Shown: piece after piece, positions 7,162 to 15,183 of the stretch
Numbering within the stretch: the stretch's first letter is position 1
Layout: every line of letters begins with the position of its first letter
DNA from: Chelativorans sp. ZYF759
Lineage (GTDB): Bacteria > Pseudomonadota > Alphaproteobacteria > Rhizobiales > Rhizobiaceae
Length of the DNA stretch: 64,000 bases
NCBI RefSeq assembly: GCF_012911015.1
Contig: NZ_WVVV01000003.1
Coordinates: 242,498 to 306,497, forward strand
Direction: 5' to 3'
Notes under the pieces: generated by a model
The model's database searches: none
What the model was told of the DNA's origin: nothing
Seen by the model: the letters and a program-made list of their open reading frames with translations, nothing else
Position numbers and translations under genes: made by a program

Positions 7162-8780
7162 GCCGGCGCCTTCTCGTCGTGCTGCGCCGGCTCCAGATCG
7201 CCGCGGCGCTCCAGTTCCTCGCGGATCAGCTTCTTGGCGATCTTGCCATAGGCAGATTTCGGCATCCCGTCCCAGAAGACGAAGCGCTTCGGCATCTTGT
7301 AGCGGGCGATCTTGTCGGCGAGGAAGTCGCGCAACGTAACCTCGTCGACCGCCATGCCCGCACGGGGAACGCAGACGGCGATTCCCACCTCGCCCCATTT
7401 CGGGTCCGGCACGCCGAGCACGGCCACTTCGGCCACCGCCGGGTGGGTGAGAATTTTCTCCTCGATCTCGCGCGGATAGATGTTGGAGCCGCCCGAGATG
7501 TACATGTCGGAGGCGCGGCCGGTGATGTAGACGAAGCCTTCCGCGTCCATGTGGCCAAGGTCGCCCGTCCGGAACCAGCCGTTGCGAAATGCCTTGGCGT
7601 TGGCTTCCGGATTGTCGTGGTAGCCGGCGAACACGGCCGGCCCGATGACGCAGATCTCGCCGGTCTGCCCCGTCGCGACCTCGCCGCCTTCCTCGTCCTG
7701 GATCTGCACCTGCATGCCGGTGCGCTCGAAGCCGCAGGTGCCGATGCGGGCCATCGGTCCGTCTTCGATGCGGTGAAGGGCAGGGGGCAGCACCGTGATG
7801 TTGCCGGTGACCTCGCCAAGGCCGAAATACTGCACCAGCACCGGCCCCAGCTTCTTCAGGGCATGGATCTGGTCGGTCCGGTACATCGGCGCGCCGGCGT
7901 AGATGACATAACGCAGCGAGGAATGATCGAACCGGTCGACGGCTGGGTCCTCGACGAGCATCTTGAGAATGGTGGGAACCGTAAAGGCATTCGTGACCTT
8001 CCACTTCTCCACCAGGGACCAGACGGCCGCCACGTCGAGCCTTTCGCCCGCCGGCAGGATGGTCTTGGCGCCATGGGCGACCTGGGCCAGCTGGTGGATG
8101 CCCGCACCGTGCGAAAGCGGCGCCACGACAATCGAGGCGTCGTCGGGACCGGTGCCCGGCATCAGGTCGCAGAGATGGTTGGTCAGCACGAACCCCATCT
8201 GGCCATGGGTCAGCACGGCAGCCTTTGGCCGACCGGTCGTGCCGGAGGTGAAGAAGAACCAGCATGGATCGTCGCGGTCGACGGGAGCGCTGGTCTGCTT
8301 CGTCCCGAGATATTTTTCCACCAGTTCATCGTAGTCGGGACCGAAGTCGGCAGCGCCGATGGCGATGGCAAAGGAAAGCGCCGCGGCTTCGGATCTGTAG
8401 GCGGCCGCGTGGTCAGGGAATTCTGCCCCGCAAATGATCCCCTTTGCGCCACTTGCCGCTGCCAGATATGCGACCTCCGAAGGCGACTGCCGGTAATTTG
8501 TCGGCACCCAGACCGCGCCGAGCCGGAAGCAGGCGAACATCGATTCGAACATCTGGTTGCAGTTCGCCGACTGAACGAGCACGCGGTCGCCCTTCGCGAT
8601 CCCGAACTCGCTGGCAAGGGCCGCGGCCATGGCCTCCACCCGCGCCTCCATCTGCGCCCACGTCCACCGGCGCTCGCCCCACACGAAACCAACCTCGTCA
8701 GGATGCCGGCGCGCCGCCTGGGTGAGGAAATGGGCGAGATTCATCACCCGGGTCGAGCAAGGCACGATGGCATTCGTCAC
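7158..8780 (-). CDS. AMP-dependent acyl-CoA synthetase/ligase
   Basis: 540 residues, full length for the ANL family. The P-loop-like motif is FFTSGTTGRPKAAV (about residues 176-190), followed by the A5-like YFGLGEVTG, the A7/A8 hinge TGDLGHMDAEGFVYITGRASD and the C-terminal catalytic lysine motif PKSAYGKIAKK. It activates a carboxylic acid to an acyl-adenylate and then a CoA thioester. GTG 8780 overlaps the thiolase stop as GTGA; ATG 8744 gives a more typical MNLAHFLTQAARR start and cannot be excluded. The gene is coupled on both sides, so thiolase, ligase and SDR are one expression unit. The acid substrate is unknown. Confidence 0.9.
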   Translation of the reverse strand: MTNAIVPCSTRVMNLAHFLTQAARRHPDEVGFVWGERRWTWAQMEARVEAMAAALASEFGIAKGDRVLVQSANCNQMFESMFACFRLGAVWVPTNYRQSPSEVAYLAAASGAKGIICGAEFPDHAAAYRSEAAALSFAIAIGAADFGPDYDELVEKYLGTKQTSAPVDRDDPCWFFFTSGTTGRPKAAVLTHGQMGFVLTNHLCDLMPGTGPDDASIVVAPLSHGAGIHQLAQVAHGAKTILPAGERLDVAAVWSLVEKWKVTNAFTVPTILKMLVEDPAVDRFDHSSLRYVIYAGAPMYRTDQIHALKKLGPVLVQYFGLGEVTGNITVLPPALHRIEDGPMARIGTCGFERTGMQVQIQDEEGGEVATGQTGEICVIGPAVFAGYHDNPEANAKAFRNGWFRTGDLGHMDAEGFVYITGRASDMYISGGSNIYPREIEEKILTHPAVAEVAVLGVPDPKWGEVGIAVCVPRAGMAVDEVTLRDFLADKIARYKMPKRFVFWDGMPKSAYGKIAKKLIREELERRGDLEPAQHDEKAPA

Positions 8781-9946
8781 TTCAGCCTCTCAAGGATGGA
8801 GACGTAGTTTGCCACCGCCGCGCCGCCCATGTTGAAGACGCCGCCGATCTCGGCGCCGGGAAGCTGCATGTCGCCAGCCTCGCCGGCAAGCTGCATGGCG
8901 GCCATGATGTGCATGGAGACACCGGTCGCGCCGATCGGGTGGCCCTTGGACTTCAAGCCGCCCGACAGGTTGATGGGAAGCTTGCCCTCGCGGGTGGCCG
9001 TCCCCTCGCGCACGACGCGGTGCCCTTCGCCGGGCGCCGCCAGCCCCATCGCCTCGTATTCGATCAGTTCGGCGATGGTGAAGCAGTCGTGGGTCTCGAC
9101 GAAGGAGAGATCGTCGAGCGACAGGCCGGACTGCTCGAAGGCGCCCGCCCAGGCGCGCCTTGCGCCCTCGAAGGCAAGCACGTCGCGCCGGCTCATCGCC
9201 ATGATGTCGTTGGCATGGCTGCGGGCGCGGAAGGCGATGGCACGCGACAGGTTGGCCGCCACCTCCTCGTCGGCCAGCACGATCGCCGCCGCCCCATCGG
9301 AGACCAGCGAACAGTCGGTGCGCCTCAGCGGGCGGGCCACGTAGGGGTTCTTGTCGGAGACCGTGTTGCAGAATTCGAAGCCGAAATCCTTGCGCATATG
9401 GGCGAAGGGATTGGCCATGCCGTTCGAATGGTTCTTGGCCGCGATCATGGCCAGTTCCTCGGAACGCTCGCCATAGCGCTGGAAATAGTTCTGGGCGATG
9501 CGGCCGAACAGGCCGGCGAAGCCGCCATCGATTTCGGCCTCCTCCTTGCGGTAGCTGGCGCCAAGCAGGATGTCGCCGACTTCCGCCGTGGGTGTGGCGG
9601 TCATCTTTTCCGCCCCGACCACCAGCGCCACACGCCCGCGGCCAGCCTCGATGAAATCCATCGCCGCATAGAGCGCGGCCGAACCGGTGGCGCAGGCGTT
9701 CTCGGTCCGCATGGCCGGCACATGCGCCAGCCGCTCGTCGCCCATCGCGACCAGCGCGCCCTGGAAGTCCTGTTTCGAGAATCCGTTGTTCATCACCCCG
9801 ACGAAGATGCCGTCGAGATCGGTGGCCTCGACGCCCGCATGCGCCAGCGCCGGACCGACGACGGCGGCCATCAGCTCTTCCGTACCCTCATGTTCAAGCT
9901 TGCCGAAGGGCGAGTGCGACCAGCCGACGATATGTGCCTTGCTCAT
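8777..9946 (-). CDS. Thiolase (SCP-2/acetyl-CoA acetyltransferase-like)
   Basis: 389 residues. The nucleophile is Cys85 in TENACATGSAAL and the acid/base His is in GGLKSKGHPIGATG. The C-terminal CxG motif of biosynthetic thiolases is replaced by GGVFNMGGAAVANY, and HDCFTIAELIEYE matches the SCP-2/SCP-x branch, so it is a degradative-type thiolase. It would cleave a 3-ketoacyl-CoA to acetyl- or propionyl-CoA. ATG 9946 overlaps the IclR stop as ATGA. It is the first enzyme gene after the regulator, in an operon with the ligase and SDR. Confidence 0.9.
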   Translation of the reverse strand: MSKAHIVGWSHSPFGKLEHEGTEELMAAVVGPALAHAGVEATDLDGIFVGVMNNGFSKQDFQGALVAMGDERLAHVPAMRTENACATGSAALYAAMDFIEAGRGRVALVVGAEKMTATPTAEVGDILLGASYRKEEAEIDGGFAGLFGRIAQNYFQRYGERSEELAMIAAKNHSNGMANPFAHMRKDFGFEFCNTVSDKNPYVARPLRRTDCSLVSDGAAAIVLADEEVAANLSRAIAFRARSHANDIMAMSRRDVLAFEGARRAWAGAFEQSGLSLDDLSFVETHDCFTIAELIEYEAMGLAAPGEGHRVVREGTATREGKLPINLSGGLKSKGHPIGATGVSMHIMAAMQLAGEAGDMQLPGAEIGGVFNMGGAAVANYVSILERLK

Positions 9947-10767
9947 GTGACGTTCCTTCCCTGGATGCGCCGCTCCGCCGCGACGGGGGCTTTCACGCGC
10001 GATGCGAACATCTGCGCTACCTTCTTTTCCACCCTGCCGGCCTCCTCGATGAGCAGGGCGCCGAGTTCCTTCTGGCGCGGCTCCTGCATGCGGCTGTCGA
10101 TGGCGGCGATGCTGAGCGCGCCGGCCGGCATGCCATCAGGATAGCGCACAACGGCGCCGAGGCCCCAGGAATTGGGGACGATGAGGCCCGGATTGAGCGA
10201 ATAGCCCCGCTGGCGGGTCTCCTCGATATCGGCACGAATGCGCTCCGGCGGCAACAAAGGATAGTCTTCGCCCAGAACGGCCTCGTTGGCGGCAAGCACG
10301 GCGTCGACCTCGTCGTCTGGCAGCGCCGCCAGCAGCGCCAGCGATCCGGCACCGCAGCCGAGCGGATGCTCGAAGCCGGCCTGCAGCGCATGTGTCCGGA
10401 TCGGGAACGTGCCTTCCTCCCGGTAGAGACAGACGGCATAGGTGCCGCGCCGCACCGAAATGAAGCTGGCATCCTCGGTCCGCCGCGACAGCCGCACGAG
10501 GCTGTCGATCGCCAGTTCCAGCAGCCCGAAGCGGCGCGCCGCCAGGCTGCCCAGCACATAGGTCTCTTCGCCGAGGAAGTAGCGCCGCGACTTCTCGTCC
10601 TGCTCGACCAGGCCGGCGCGGATGAGGGCGAGCAGCAGGCGCCGCACCGTCGGCTTGTTGAGCCCGCTCTCGGCGACGATAGCCGTCAGCGTCTCACCGC
10701 GTTCGGCAGCCCTCCCGACCATCGTGAGGATGGCCAGAGCGCGGTCTACGCTCTGCGAACCGAACAT
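9943..10767 (-). CDS. IclR family transcriptional regulator
   Basis: 274 residues. The N-terminal winged helix (SVDRALAILTMVGRAAE, then SGLNKPTVRRLLLALIRAGLV) is followed by the GAF-like effector domain (GTYAVCLYREEG, GAGSLALLAALPDDE, IVPNSWGLGAVVRYPDG, GALSIAAIDSRM). ATG 10767 is preferred; TTG 10773 and GTG 10770 lie just upstream in frame. It leads the minus-strand thiolase-ligase-SDR-PCC operon and faces the TRAP transporter genes. Two near-identical operator-like repeats lie in the shared promoter, which supports autoregulation and control of both directions. Confidence 0.92.
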   Translation of the reverse strand: MFGSQSVDRALAILTMVGRAAERGETLTAIVAESGLNKPTVRRLLLALIRAGLVEQDEKSRRYFLGEETYVLGSLAARRFGLLELAIDSLVRLSRRTEDASFISVRRGTYAVCLYREEGTFPIRTHALQAGFEHPLGCGAGSLALLAALPDDEVDAVLAANEAVLGEDYPLLPPERIRADIEETRQRGYSLNPGLIVPNSWGLGAVVRYPDGMPAGALSIAAIDSRMQEPRQKELGALLIEEAGRVEKKVAQMFASRVKAPVAAERRIQGRNVT

Positions 10768-10794
10768 CACCAAGAAGCACCGCCGTCAGTTGGG

Positions 10795-10807
10795 TCCATA
10801 TTGTGGA
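10795..10807. promoter_or_regulatory. Candidate IclR operator 1 (iclR side)
   Basis: TCCATATTGTGGA, an imperfect palindrome with TCCA/TGGA arms, lies 28 bases upstream of the iclR ATG. It is embedded in a 22-base stretch (10792-10813) that recurs with two differences at 10911-10932. The repeat is seen directly; binding by the adjacent regulator is inferred. Confidence 0.55.
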
Positions 10808-10913
10808 TCGCATGAATGGTAGAAGCTGCGCTGAGTTTTGTAAAGCACAGGCGTTTGGAGTTGCATCACGTCCGAAACTCGTTACGTTGCGACATTCCCC
10901 CGCAAAAATGGGG

Positions 10914-10926
10914 TCCATATAGTGGA
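10914..10926. promoter_or_regulatory. Candidate IclR operator 2 (TRAP side)
   Basis: TCCATATAGTGGA, whose core arms TCCA and TGGA match operator 1, sits 63 bases upstream of the dctP ATG where it could overlap the core promoter. The copy at 10911-10932 matches 20 of 22 bases of the copy at 10792-10813, 119 bases away and in the same orientation. Confidence 0.55.
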
Positions 10927-10988
10927 GCGCATACGAAACCCGGAGGAGACCGCAGGGCCTTTCGAGTGCGAGAACCGGAGGAAAGAGC

Positions 10989-11993
10989 ATGAATTTCGTG
11001 AAATGGGGCGCGACCGCGCTCGCCACTGCAATGATCGGTGCAGCGCTCGTCGGAGGAGCGGCGGCGGAGACCTTCCGCCTGTCGCACAACACGGGCGACA
11101 CCACCACCTGGCACCGTGGTGCCGAAAAGTTCAACGAGCTGTTGCGCGAGGCGACGGACGGGGAAATGGACATCCGCATATTCCCCAATGCGCAATTGTC
11201 GGGCGGCGACCAGATGCGCCAGGCCGAGATGGTCGGCCGCGGCGCGCTCGACTTCGTCGTCACTTCGGCAATCAACGTCACGCCGCTGGCGTCCGAGATG
11301 GCGGTCTTCTCGCTGCCCTATCTTTACGGCTCCTACGAGGACGTCGACGCGACCACCGACGGCGCGCCGGGCGAGCGCATGAAGGAGATCATGGAGGGGC
11401 ACAACATCATCGTCCTCGCCTGGGGCGAAAACGGCTTCCGCGAGGTGACCAACAACACCCGACCCATCCGGTCGCCGGAGGACATGCGCGGCCTCAACAT
11501 GCGCGTTGCCGGCCCGATGTATATCGACGTGATGAACGCGCTCGGCGCCAACCCGCAGCAGATGCAGTGGACGGAGACCTTCACCGCGCTCCAGCAAGGC
11601 GTCGTCGATGGCCAGGAGAACCCCATCGGGGCCGTCATCATTCCCCAGCGCGTCTACGAGGTGCAGAAATACCTGACCGCCTGGCACTATTCCTACGATC
11701 CGATCTTCCTGGGCGTCAGCAAGCAGCTTTGGGATTCATGGGACGAAGATACCCAGGCCAAGGTCCGCGAGGCGGGTGTGGAGGCCATGAGCTACCAGAA
11801 GCAGATCACGCGTGACGACACCGCCGCCGGCATCGAGTATCTGCGCGAGCAGGGCATGGAGGTCTACGAGCCGACGGACGAGGAACTGCAGGCCTTTCGC
11901 GAGGCAACCCAGCCGGCCTTCGATTCCTGGGCCGATCAGGTGGGCACCGACCTGGTCTCGCTTTTCCAGGAAGCGATCGACGGGCGCGACTGA
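10989..11993 (+). CDS. dctP: TRAP transporter substrate-binding protein, DctP family
   Basis: 334 residues with a signal peptide (cleavage likely after GGAAA near residue 26), then ETFRLSHNTGDTTTWHRGAEKF. The family features are present: NAQLSGGDQMRQAEMVGRG, the NNTRPIRSPEDMRGLNMRV segment with the conserved Arg that pairs with the ligand carboxylate, and TFTALQQGVVDGQENPI. It should bind an organic acid in the periplasm for the DctQM permease encoded next. ATG 10989 follows a GGAGGAAAG ribosome site. The downstream hairpin at 12017 probably separates its expression level from that of the membrane subunits. Confidence 0.95.
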   Translation: MNFVKWGATALATAMIGAALVGGAAAETFRLSHNTGDTTTWHRGAEKFNELLREATDGEMDIRIFPNAQLSGGDQMRQAEMVGRGALDFVVTSAINVTPLASEMAVFSLPYLYGSYEDVDATTDGAPGERMKEIMEGHNIIVLAWGENGFREVTNNTRPIRSPEDMRGLNMRVAGPMYIDVMNALGANPQQMQWTETFTALQQGVVDGQENPIGAVIIPQRVYEVQKYLTAWHYSYDPIFLGVSKQLWDSWDEDTQAKVREAGVEAMSYQKQITRDDTAAGIEYLREQGMEVYEPTDEELQAFREATQPAFDSWADQVGTDLVSLFQEAIDGRD

Positions 11994-12016
11994 ACCTGTC
12001 ATTCCATCGGTTTCAG

Positions 12017-12040
12017 GAGGGCGCCGATCGGGGCGCCCTC
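12017..12040 (+). terminator. Intercistronic hairpin between dctP and dctQ
   Basis: A perfect 9-base stem, GAGGGCGCC with GGCGCCCTC, closes a 6-base loop. No T-tract follows, so it is more likely a partial terminator or mRNA-stabilising stem than a full stop. Such stems commonly let the binding protein be made in excess over the permease. Confidence 0.55.
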
Positions 12041-12058
12041 CCTCTGGAGTAGCTCGCG

Positions 12059-12544
12059 ATGGCGTTCATCCTGCGGGATGCGGAGAAGATCATCTGCGCC
12101 GCCCTGTTCCTGGGCATGACGCTGCTTGGCTTTGCCAATGTGCTCGTGCGCTACCTGACGAATTTTTCCTTCGCCGCGTCGGAGGAACTGCTGACCAACG
12201 GCTTCCTGATCCTGACCATCTTCGGCGCCGCCATCGCCGCGCGACAGGGCGACCATCTCGCCGTGACGCTCATCTACGACTCGCTGCCGCCGCCGCTGCG
12301 CAAGGTGCTCTGGTGGTTCTCGGTCGCCGCCTCGGTCCTGCTTCTGGTTCTCTCGGCCTGGTATTGCTGGCAGCTGGTGGTCAACCAGCAGGCCAGCGGC
12401 ATCCGTTCCTACGGCCTGCGCATCCCCGCCTGGTATTACAGCGCGGCGCTGCCATTGGGCTTCGCGCTCATCACCATCCGCTACCTCGAATACGCGCTGG
12501 AGCATCACAGGCGTGTGTCGGCCGAGGAGGCCGCCAATGCCTGA
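12059..12544 (+). CDS. dctQ: TRAP transporter small permease subunit, DctQ family
   Basis: 161 residues with four predicted membrane segments (about 10-30, 45-65, 85-108, 126-146), the standard DctQ layout. The FANVLVRYLTNFSFAASEEL stretch after the first helix is the usual conserved R/E-rich DctQ motif. ATG 12059 has a GGAG ribosome site. The 3' end overlaps dctM by eight bases (ATGCCTGA), indicating coupled synthesis of the two permease subunits in the inner membrane. Confidence 0.93.
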   Translation: MAFILRDAEKIICAALFLGMTLLGFANVLVRYLTNFSFAASEELLTNGFLILTIFGAAIAARQGDHLAVTLIYDSLPPPLRKVLWWFSVAASVLLLVLSAWYCWQLVVNQQASGIRSYGLRIPAWYYSAALPLGFALITIRYLEYALEHHRRVSAEEAANA

Positions 12545-13862
12545 CATCGGCGCCGGCACCCAGATGGTGCTGCTTTTCTTCCTGCTGATCTTCCTGCGCA
12601 TTCCCGTCGCCTTCGCGCTGGGGCTCTCCTCGCTCTACGCCATGTGGCAGATCGGTTTCGGCCTGGAACTCGCCGGCGATCTCATCGCCACCGGCGTGGC
12701 GCGCTACTCGCTGCTGGCCATCCCCTTCTTCATTCTCGCCGGCACGCTGATGGGCACGCTCGGCATCGCCGAGCGGATGATCCGCTTCTTCCGCATCCTG
12801 ATCGGCGGCCTGCCGGGCGGCATGGGCGTCGTCGGCACCGTGGTCTGCCTGTTCTGGGGCGCCGTCAGCGGTTCGGGGCCTGCCTCGGTCGCGGCCATCG
12901 GGCCGCTGATCATCAAGGGCATGGAGGAGGACGGCTATCCGCGTGCCTTCGCGGCCGGACTCGTGTGCACCGGCGCGGCGCTCTCCATCGTCATCCCGCC
13001 CTCGATCGGCCTCGTCATCTACGGCGTGATCGCCGAAACCTCGATCTCCCAGCTTTTCATTGCAGCCATCATCCCGGGCCTGGTGCTGGGGCTGCTGATG
13101 CTCTTCACCCTGCCGCTGGCCAGAAAGCGGACCGCCGCGCCCGCCGCCGCGCCCAGCCTGGACCGGCTCATGCCGATGCCCGATCCGTCGCTGCCCTACG
13201 GCACCAGGCTGTGGCGCTCCTTCGTCTCGTCCTTCTGGGGTCTGATGACGCCCGTCGTCATTTTGGGCGGCATCTATTCCGGCATCTTCACGCCCACCGA
13301 GGCCGCGATCGTGGCAACCGTCTACGCGCTTCTGGTCGGCGGGCTCATCTACCGCACCCTGACCCTGCGGCTGCTCTACGATTCGCTCGTCGCCGCCAGC
13401 GCTTCCTCGGCCGTGGTGATGCTGGTGGTGGCCTATGCAAGCCTGTTCGGGTGGGTTGTCACGGTCGACGATCTCGTCGGACATTACTCCTCCGCGCTGC
13501 TGGCCATCAGCGACAATCCCTGGATCATCCTTCTCGTCATCATGCTGATCCTCCTGGTGACGGGCATGTTCATGGATGCCGTCACCATCATGTTCATCAC
13601 CCTGCCGATCTTCCTGCCCGTCGCCCGCGAGCTCGGCTGGGATCCGGTCTGGTTCGGCGTGCTGGTGATGATCAATCTCGCCATGGGGCTCTTCACCCCG
13701 CCAGTCGGCATCAACCTCTATGTAGCGGCAAACATTACGAAGCTGCCGCTGGAACGCATCGCCCAGGGGGCGCTGCCGTTCCTGATGACCAGCGCGATCG
13801 GGCTGGCGATAATCGCCATCTTCCCGCAACTGACACGGGTCCTGGTCGACATGCTGCGCTGA
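12537..13862 (+). CDS. dctM: TRAP transporter large permease subunit, DctM family
   Basis: 441 residues, about eleven to twelve hydrophobic helices. Typical DctM segments are FFLLIFLRIPVAFALGLSS at the N-terminus, GGMGVVGTVVCLFWGAVSGSGPASVAAIG, ALSIVIPPSIGLVIYGV, IFTPTEAAIVATVYAL and FTPPVGINLYVAANI. It forms the ion-coupled transport channel with DctQ. ATG 12537 lies inside the end of dctQ. After the gene there is only an imperfect CGCCG/CGGCG stem near 13872-13890, so no clear terminator separates it from the Pho-controlled operon. Confidence 0.94.
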   Translation: MPDIGAGTQMVLLFFLLIFLRIPVAFALGLSSLYAMWQIGFGLELAGDLIATGVARYSLLAIPFFILAGTLMGTLGIAERMIRFFRILIGGLPGGMGVVGTVVCLFWGAVSGSGPASVAAIGPLIIKGMEEDGYPRAFAAGLVCTGAALSIVIPPSIGLVIYGVIAETSISQLFIAAIIPGLVLGLLMLFTLPLARKRTAAPAAAPSLDRLMPMPDPSLPYGTRLWRSFVSSFWGLMTPVVILGGIYSGIFTPTEAAIVATVYALLVGGLIYRTLTLRLLYDSLVAASASSAVVMLVVAYASLFGWVVTVDDLVGHYSSALLAISDNPWIILLVIMLILLVTGMFMDAVTIMFITLPIFLPVARELGWDPVWFGVLVMINLAMGLFTPPVGINLYVAANITKLPLERIAQGALPFLMTSAIGLAIIAIFPQLTRVLVDMLR

Positions 13863-13971
13863 CGCAAATGCGCCGCAAACGGCGTTTCGCAGCGGCCTGG
13901 CGGGACGTGAAAGCTTTTCATTTTCAATGGCTTGATAGGATTCTCCTGCCGCCGAACACCATTCACAATGG

Positions 13972-13990
13972 CTGTTACACGTCTGTCACA
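13972..13990 (+). promoter_or_regulatory. Pho box upstream of pstS
   Basis: CTGTTACACGTCTGTCACA contains two 7-base units, CTGTTAC (13972-13978) and CTGTCAC (13983-13989), exactly 11 bases apart. This is the spacing and near-consensus sequence of a PhoB binding site. It lies 74-92 bases before the pstS ATG, consistent with PhoB activation of the operon on phosphate starvation. Confidence 0.8.
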
Positions 13991-14063
13991 GAACCTCGCT
14001 AGTTTCCGCCTCGTCCGGGGCGGAGACCGCGGAACAGAGATTTCCAGGTGACAGGAGAGAGCA

Positions 14064-15095
14064 ATGAACAAATTTGTGGCCGTCGCGGCGGTTTCGGCCC
14101 TCGCGATCACGGCTTCGGCCGGCGTCGCCGCCGCCCGTGACCAGATCCGGATCGTCGGTTCGTCGACAGTGTTCCCCTACACGCAGGCAGTCGTTGAAGA
14201 ATTCACCAACATGGGCAATGCAGCCCCGGTTCTGGAATCGACCGGCACGGGCGGTGGCATGCGCATCTTCTGCGGCGGCGTGGGTGTCGACCATCCCGAC
14301 ATCACCGGTGCCTCCCGCCCGATGACTCAGGGCGAGTACGAAAACTGCGTCGCAAATGGCGTCGACAATGTCACTGAGGTGCTGGTTGGTTATGACGGCC
14401 TCTCCATCGCCCATTCGGTCAGCGGCCCCGACCTCGACCTGACCGAGGCGCAGATCTTCCAGGCGCTGGCCGCCCAGGTGGAAGTCGACGGCGAGATCGT
14501 CCCGAACCCCTATCAGAACTGGAGCGAGATCGATCCTTCGTTCCCCGACAGCCCGATCGTCGTCTTCGGCCCCCCGCCGACCTCGGGTACGCGCGACGCT
14601 TTCGTCGAGCTCGTGATGCATGACGGCTGCAAGGCATTCCCCGCGATCGACGCACTCGAGGGCGACGCCCGCCGTGATGTCTGCGACCGCATGCGCACCG
14701 ACGGCCCCTTCATCGAAGCAGGCGAGAACGACAATCTGATCGTCCAGCGCCTTCAGGCCGATTCCAACGCCCTCGGCATCTTCGGTTATTCGTTCCTCTA
14801 CGAGAACCAGGACACACTGAAGGCAGTAGCGGTCAACGGCATCGAGCCGAACGAGCAGACGATCGGCGAAGGCACCTACCCGGTGGCCCGTCCGCTGTTC
14901 TTCTACATCAAGAACGCGCATCGTGGCGTCATCCCTGGCCTGCAGGAGTTTGCCGAGGAATATGTGTCGGAAAACTCTTTCGGCCCCAACGGATATCTGC
15001 ATGAGCGTGGCCTGATCACCCTGTCCGACGCCGACCGCGAAACCACCCGCGCGACGGTCGCCGAGGGCCGCCACTTCGACCGCCACACCAACTGA
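14064..15095 (+). CDS. pstS: Phosphate ABC transporter substrate-binding protein PstS
   Basis: 343 residues with a signal peptide (cleavage after AGVAAA near residue 24), then DQIRIVGSSTVFPYTQAV. The phosphate-site motifs are present: VGSSTVFP, ESTGTGGGMRIFCGG, TGASRPMT and the PPPTSGTRDAF loop. It binds phosphate in the periplasm for PstCAB. A GGAGAGAG ribosome site precedes ATG 14064, and the Pho box above it gives the expected regulation. It belongs to the extended alphaproteobacterial PstS branch. Confidence 0.95.
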   Translation: MNKFVAVAAVSALAITASAGVAAARDQIRIVGSSTVFPYTQAVVEEFTNMGNAAPVLESTGTGGGMRIFCGGVGVDHPDITGASRPMTQGEYENCVANGVDNVTEVLVGYDGLSIAHSVSGPDLDLTEAQIFQALAAQVEVDGEIVPNPYQNWSEIDPSFPDSPIVVFGPPPTSGTRDAFVELVMHDGCKAFPAIDALEGDARRDVCDRMRTDGPFIEAGENDNLIVQRLQADSNALGIFGYSFLYENQDTLKAVAVNGIEPNEQTIGEGTYPVARPLFFYIKNAHRGVIPGLQEFAEEYVSENSFGPNGYLHERGLITLSDADRETTRATVAEGRHFDRHTN

Positions 15096-15183
15096 GGCGA
15101 GATCCATTGCCTTGCCGGTCCCGGTCGCGCCCAAGTCGCGACCGGGATCACGCTTTTGACGCACGATAAGCGGGCCATAAGCC

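Noticed and set aside
6394-8265. A long minus-strand frame that would fuse the SDR to the end of the ligase gene
   Set aside because: The upstream half is the wrong frame of the acyl-CoA synthetase gene. The SDR starts at ATG 7161 with an ATGA overlap, so no fusion is needed.
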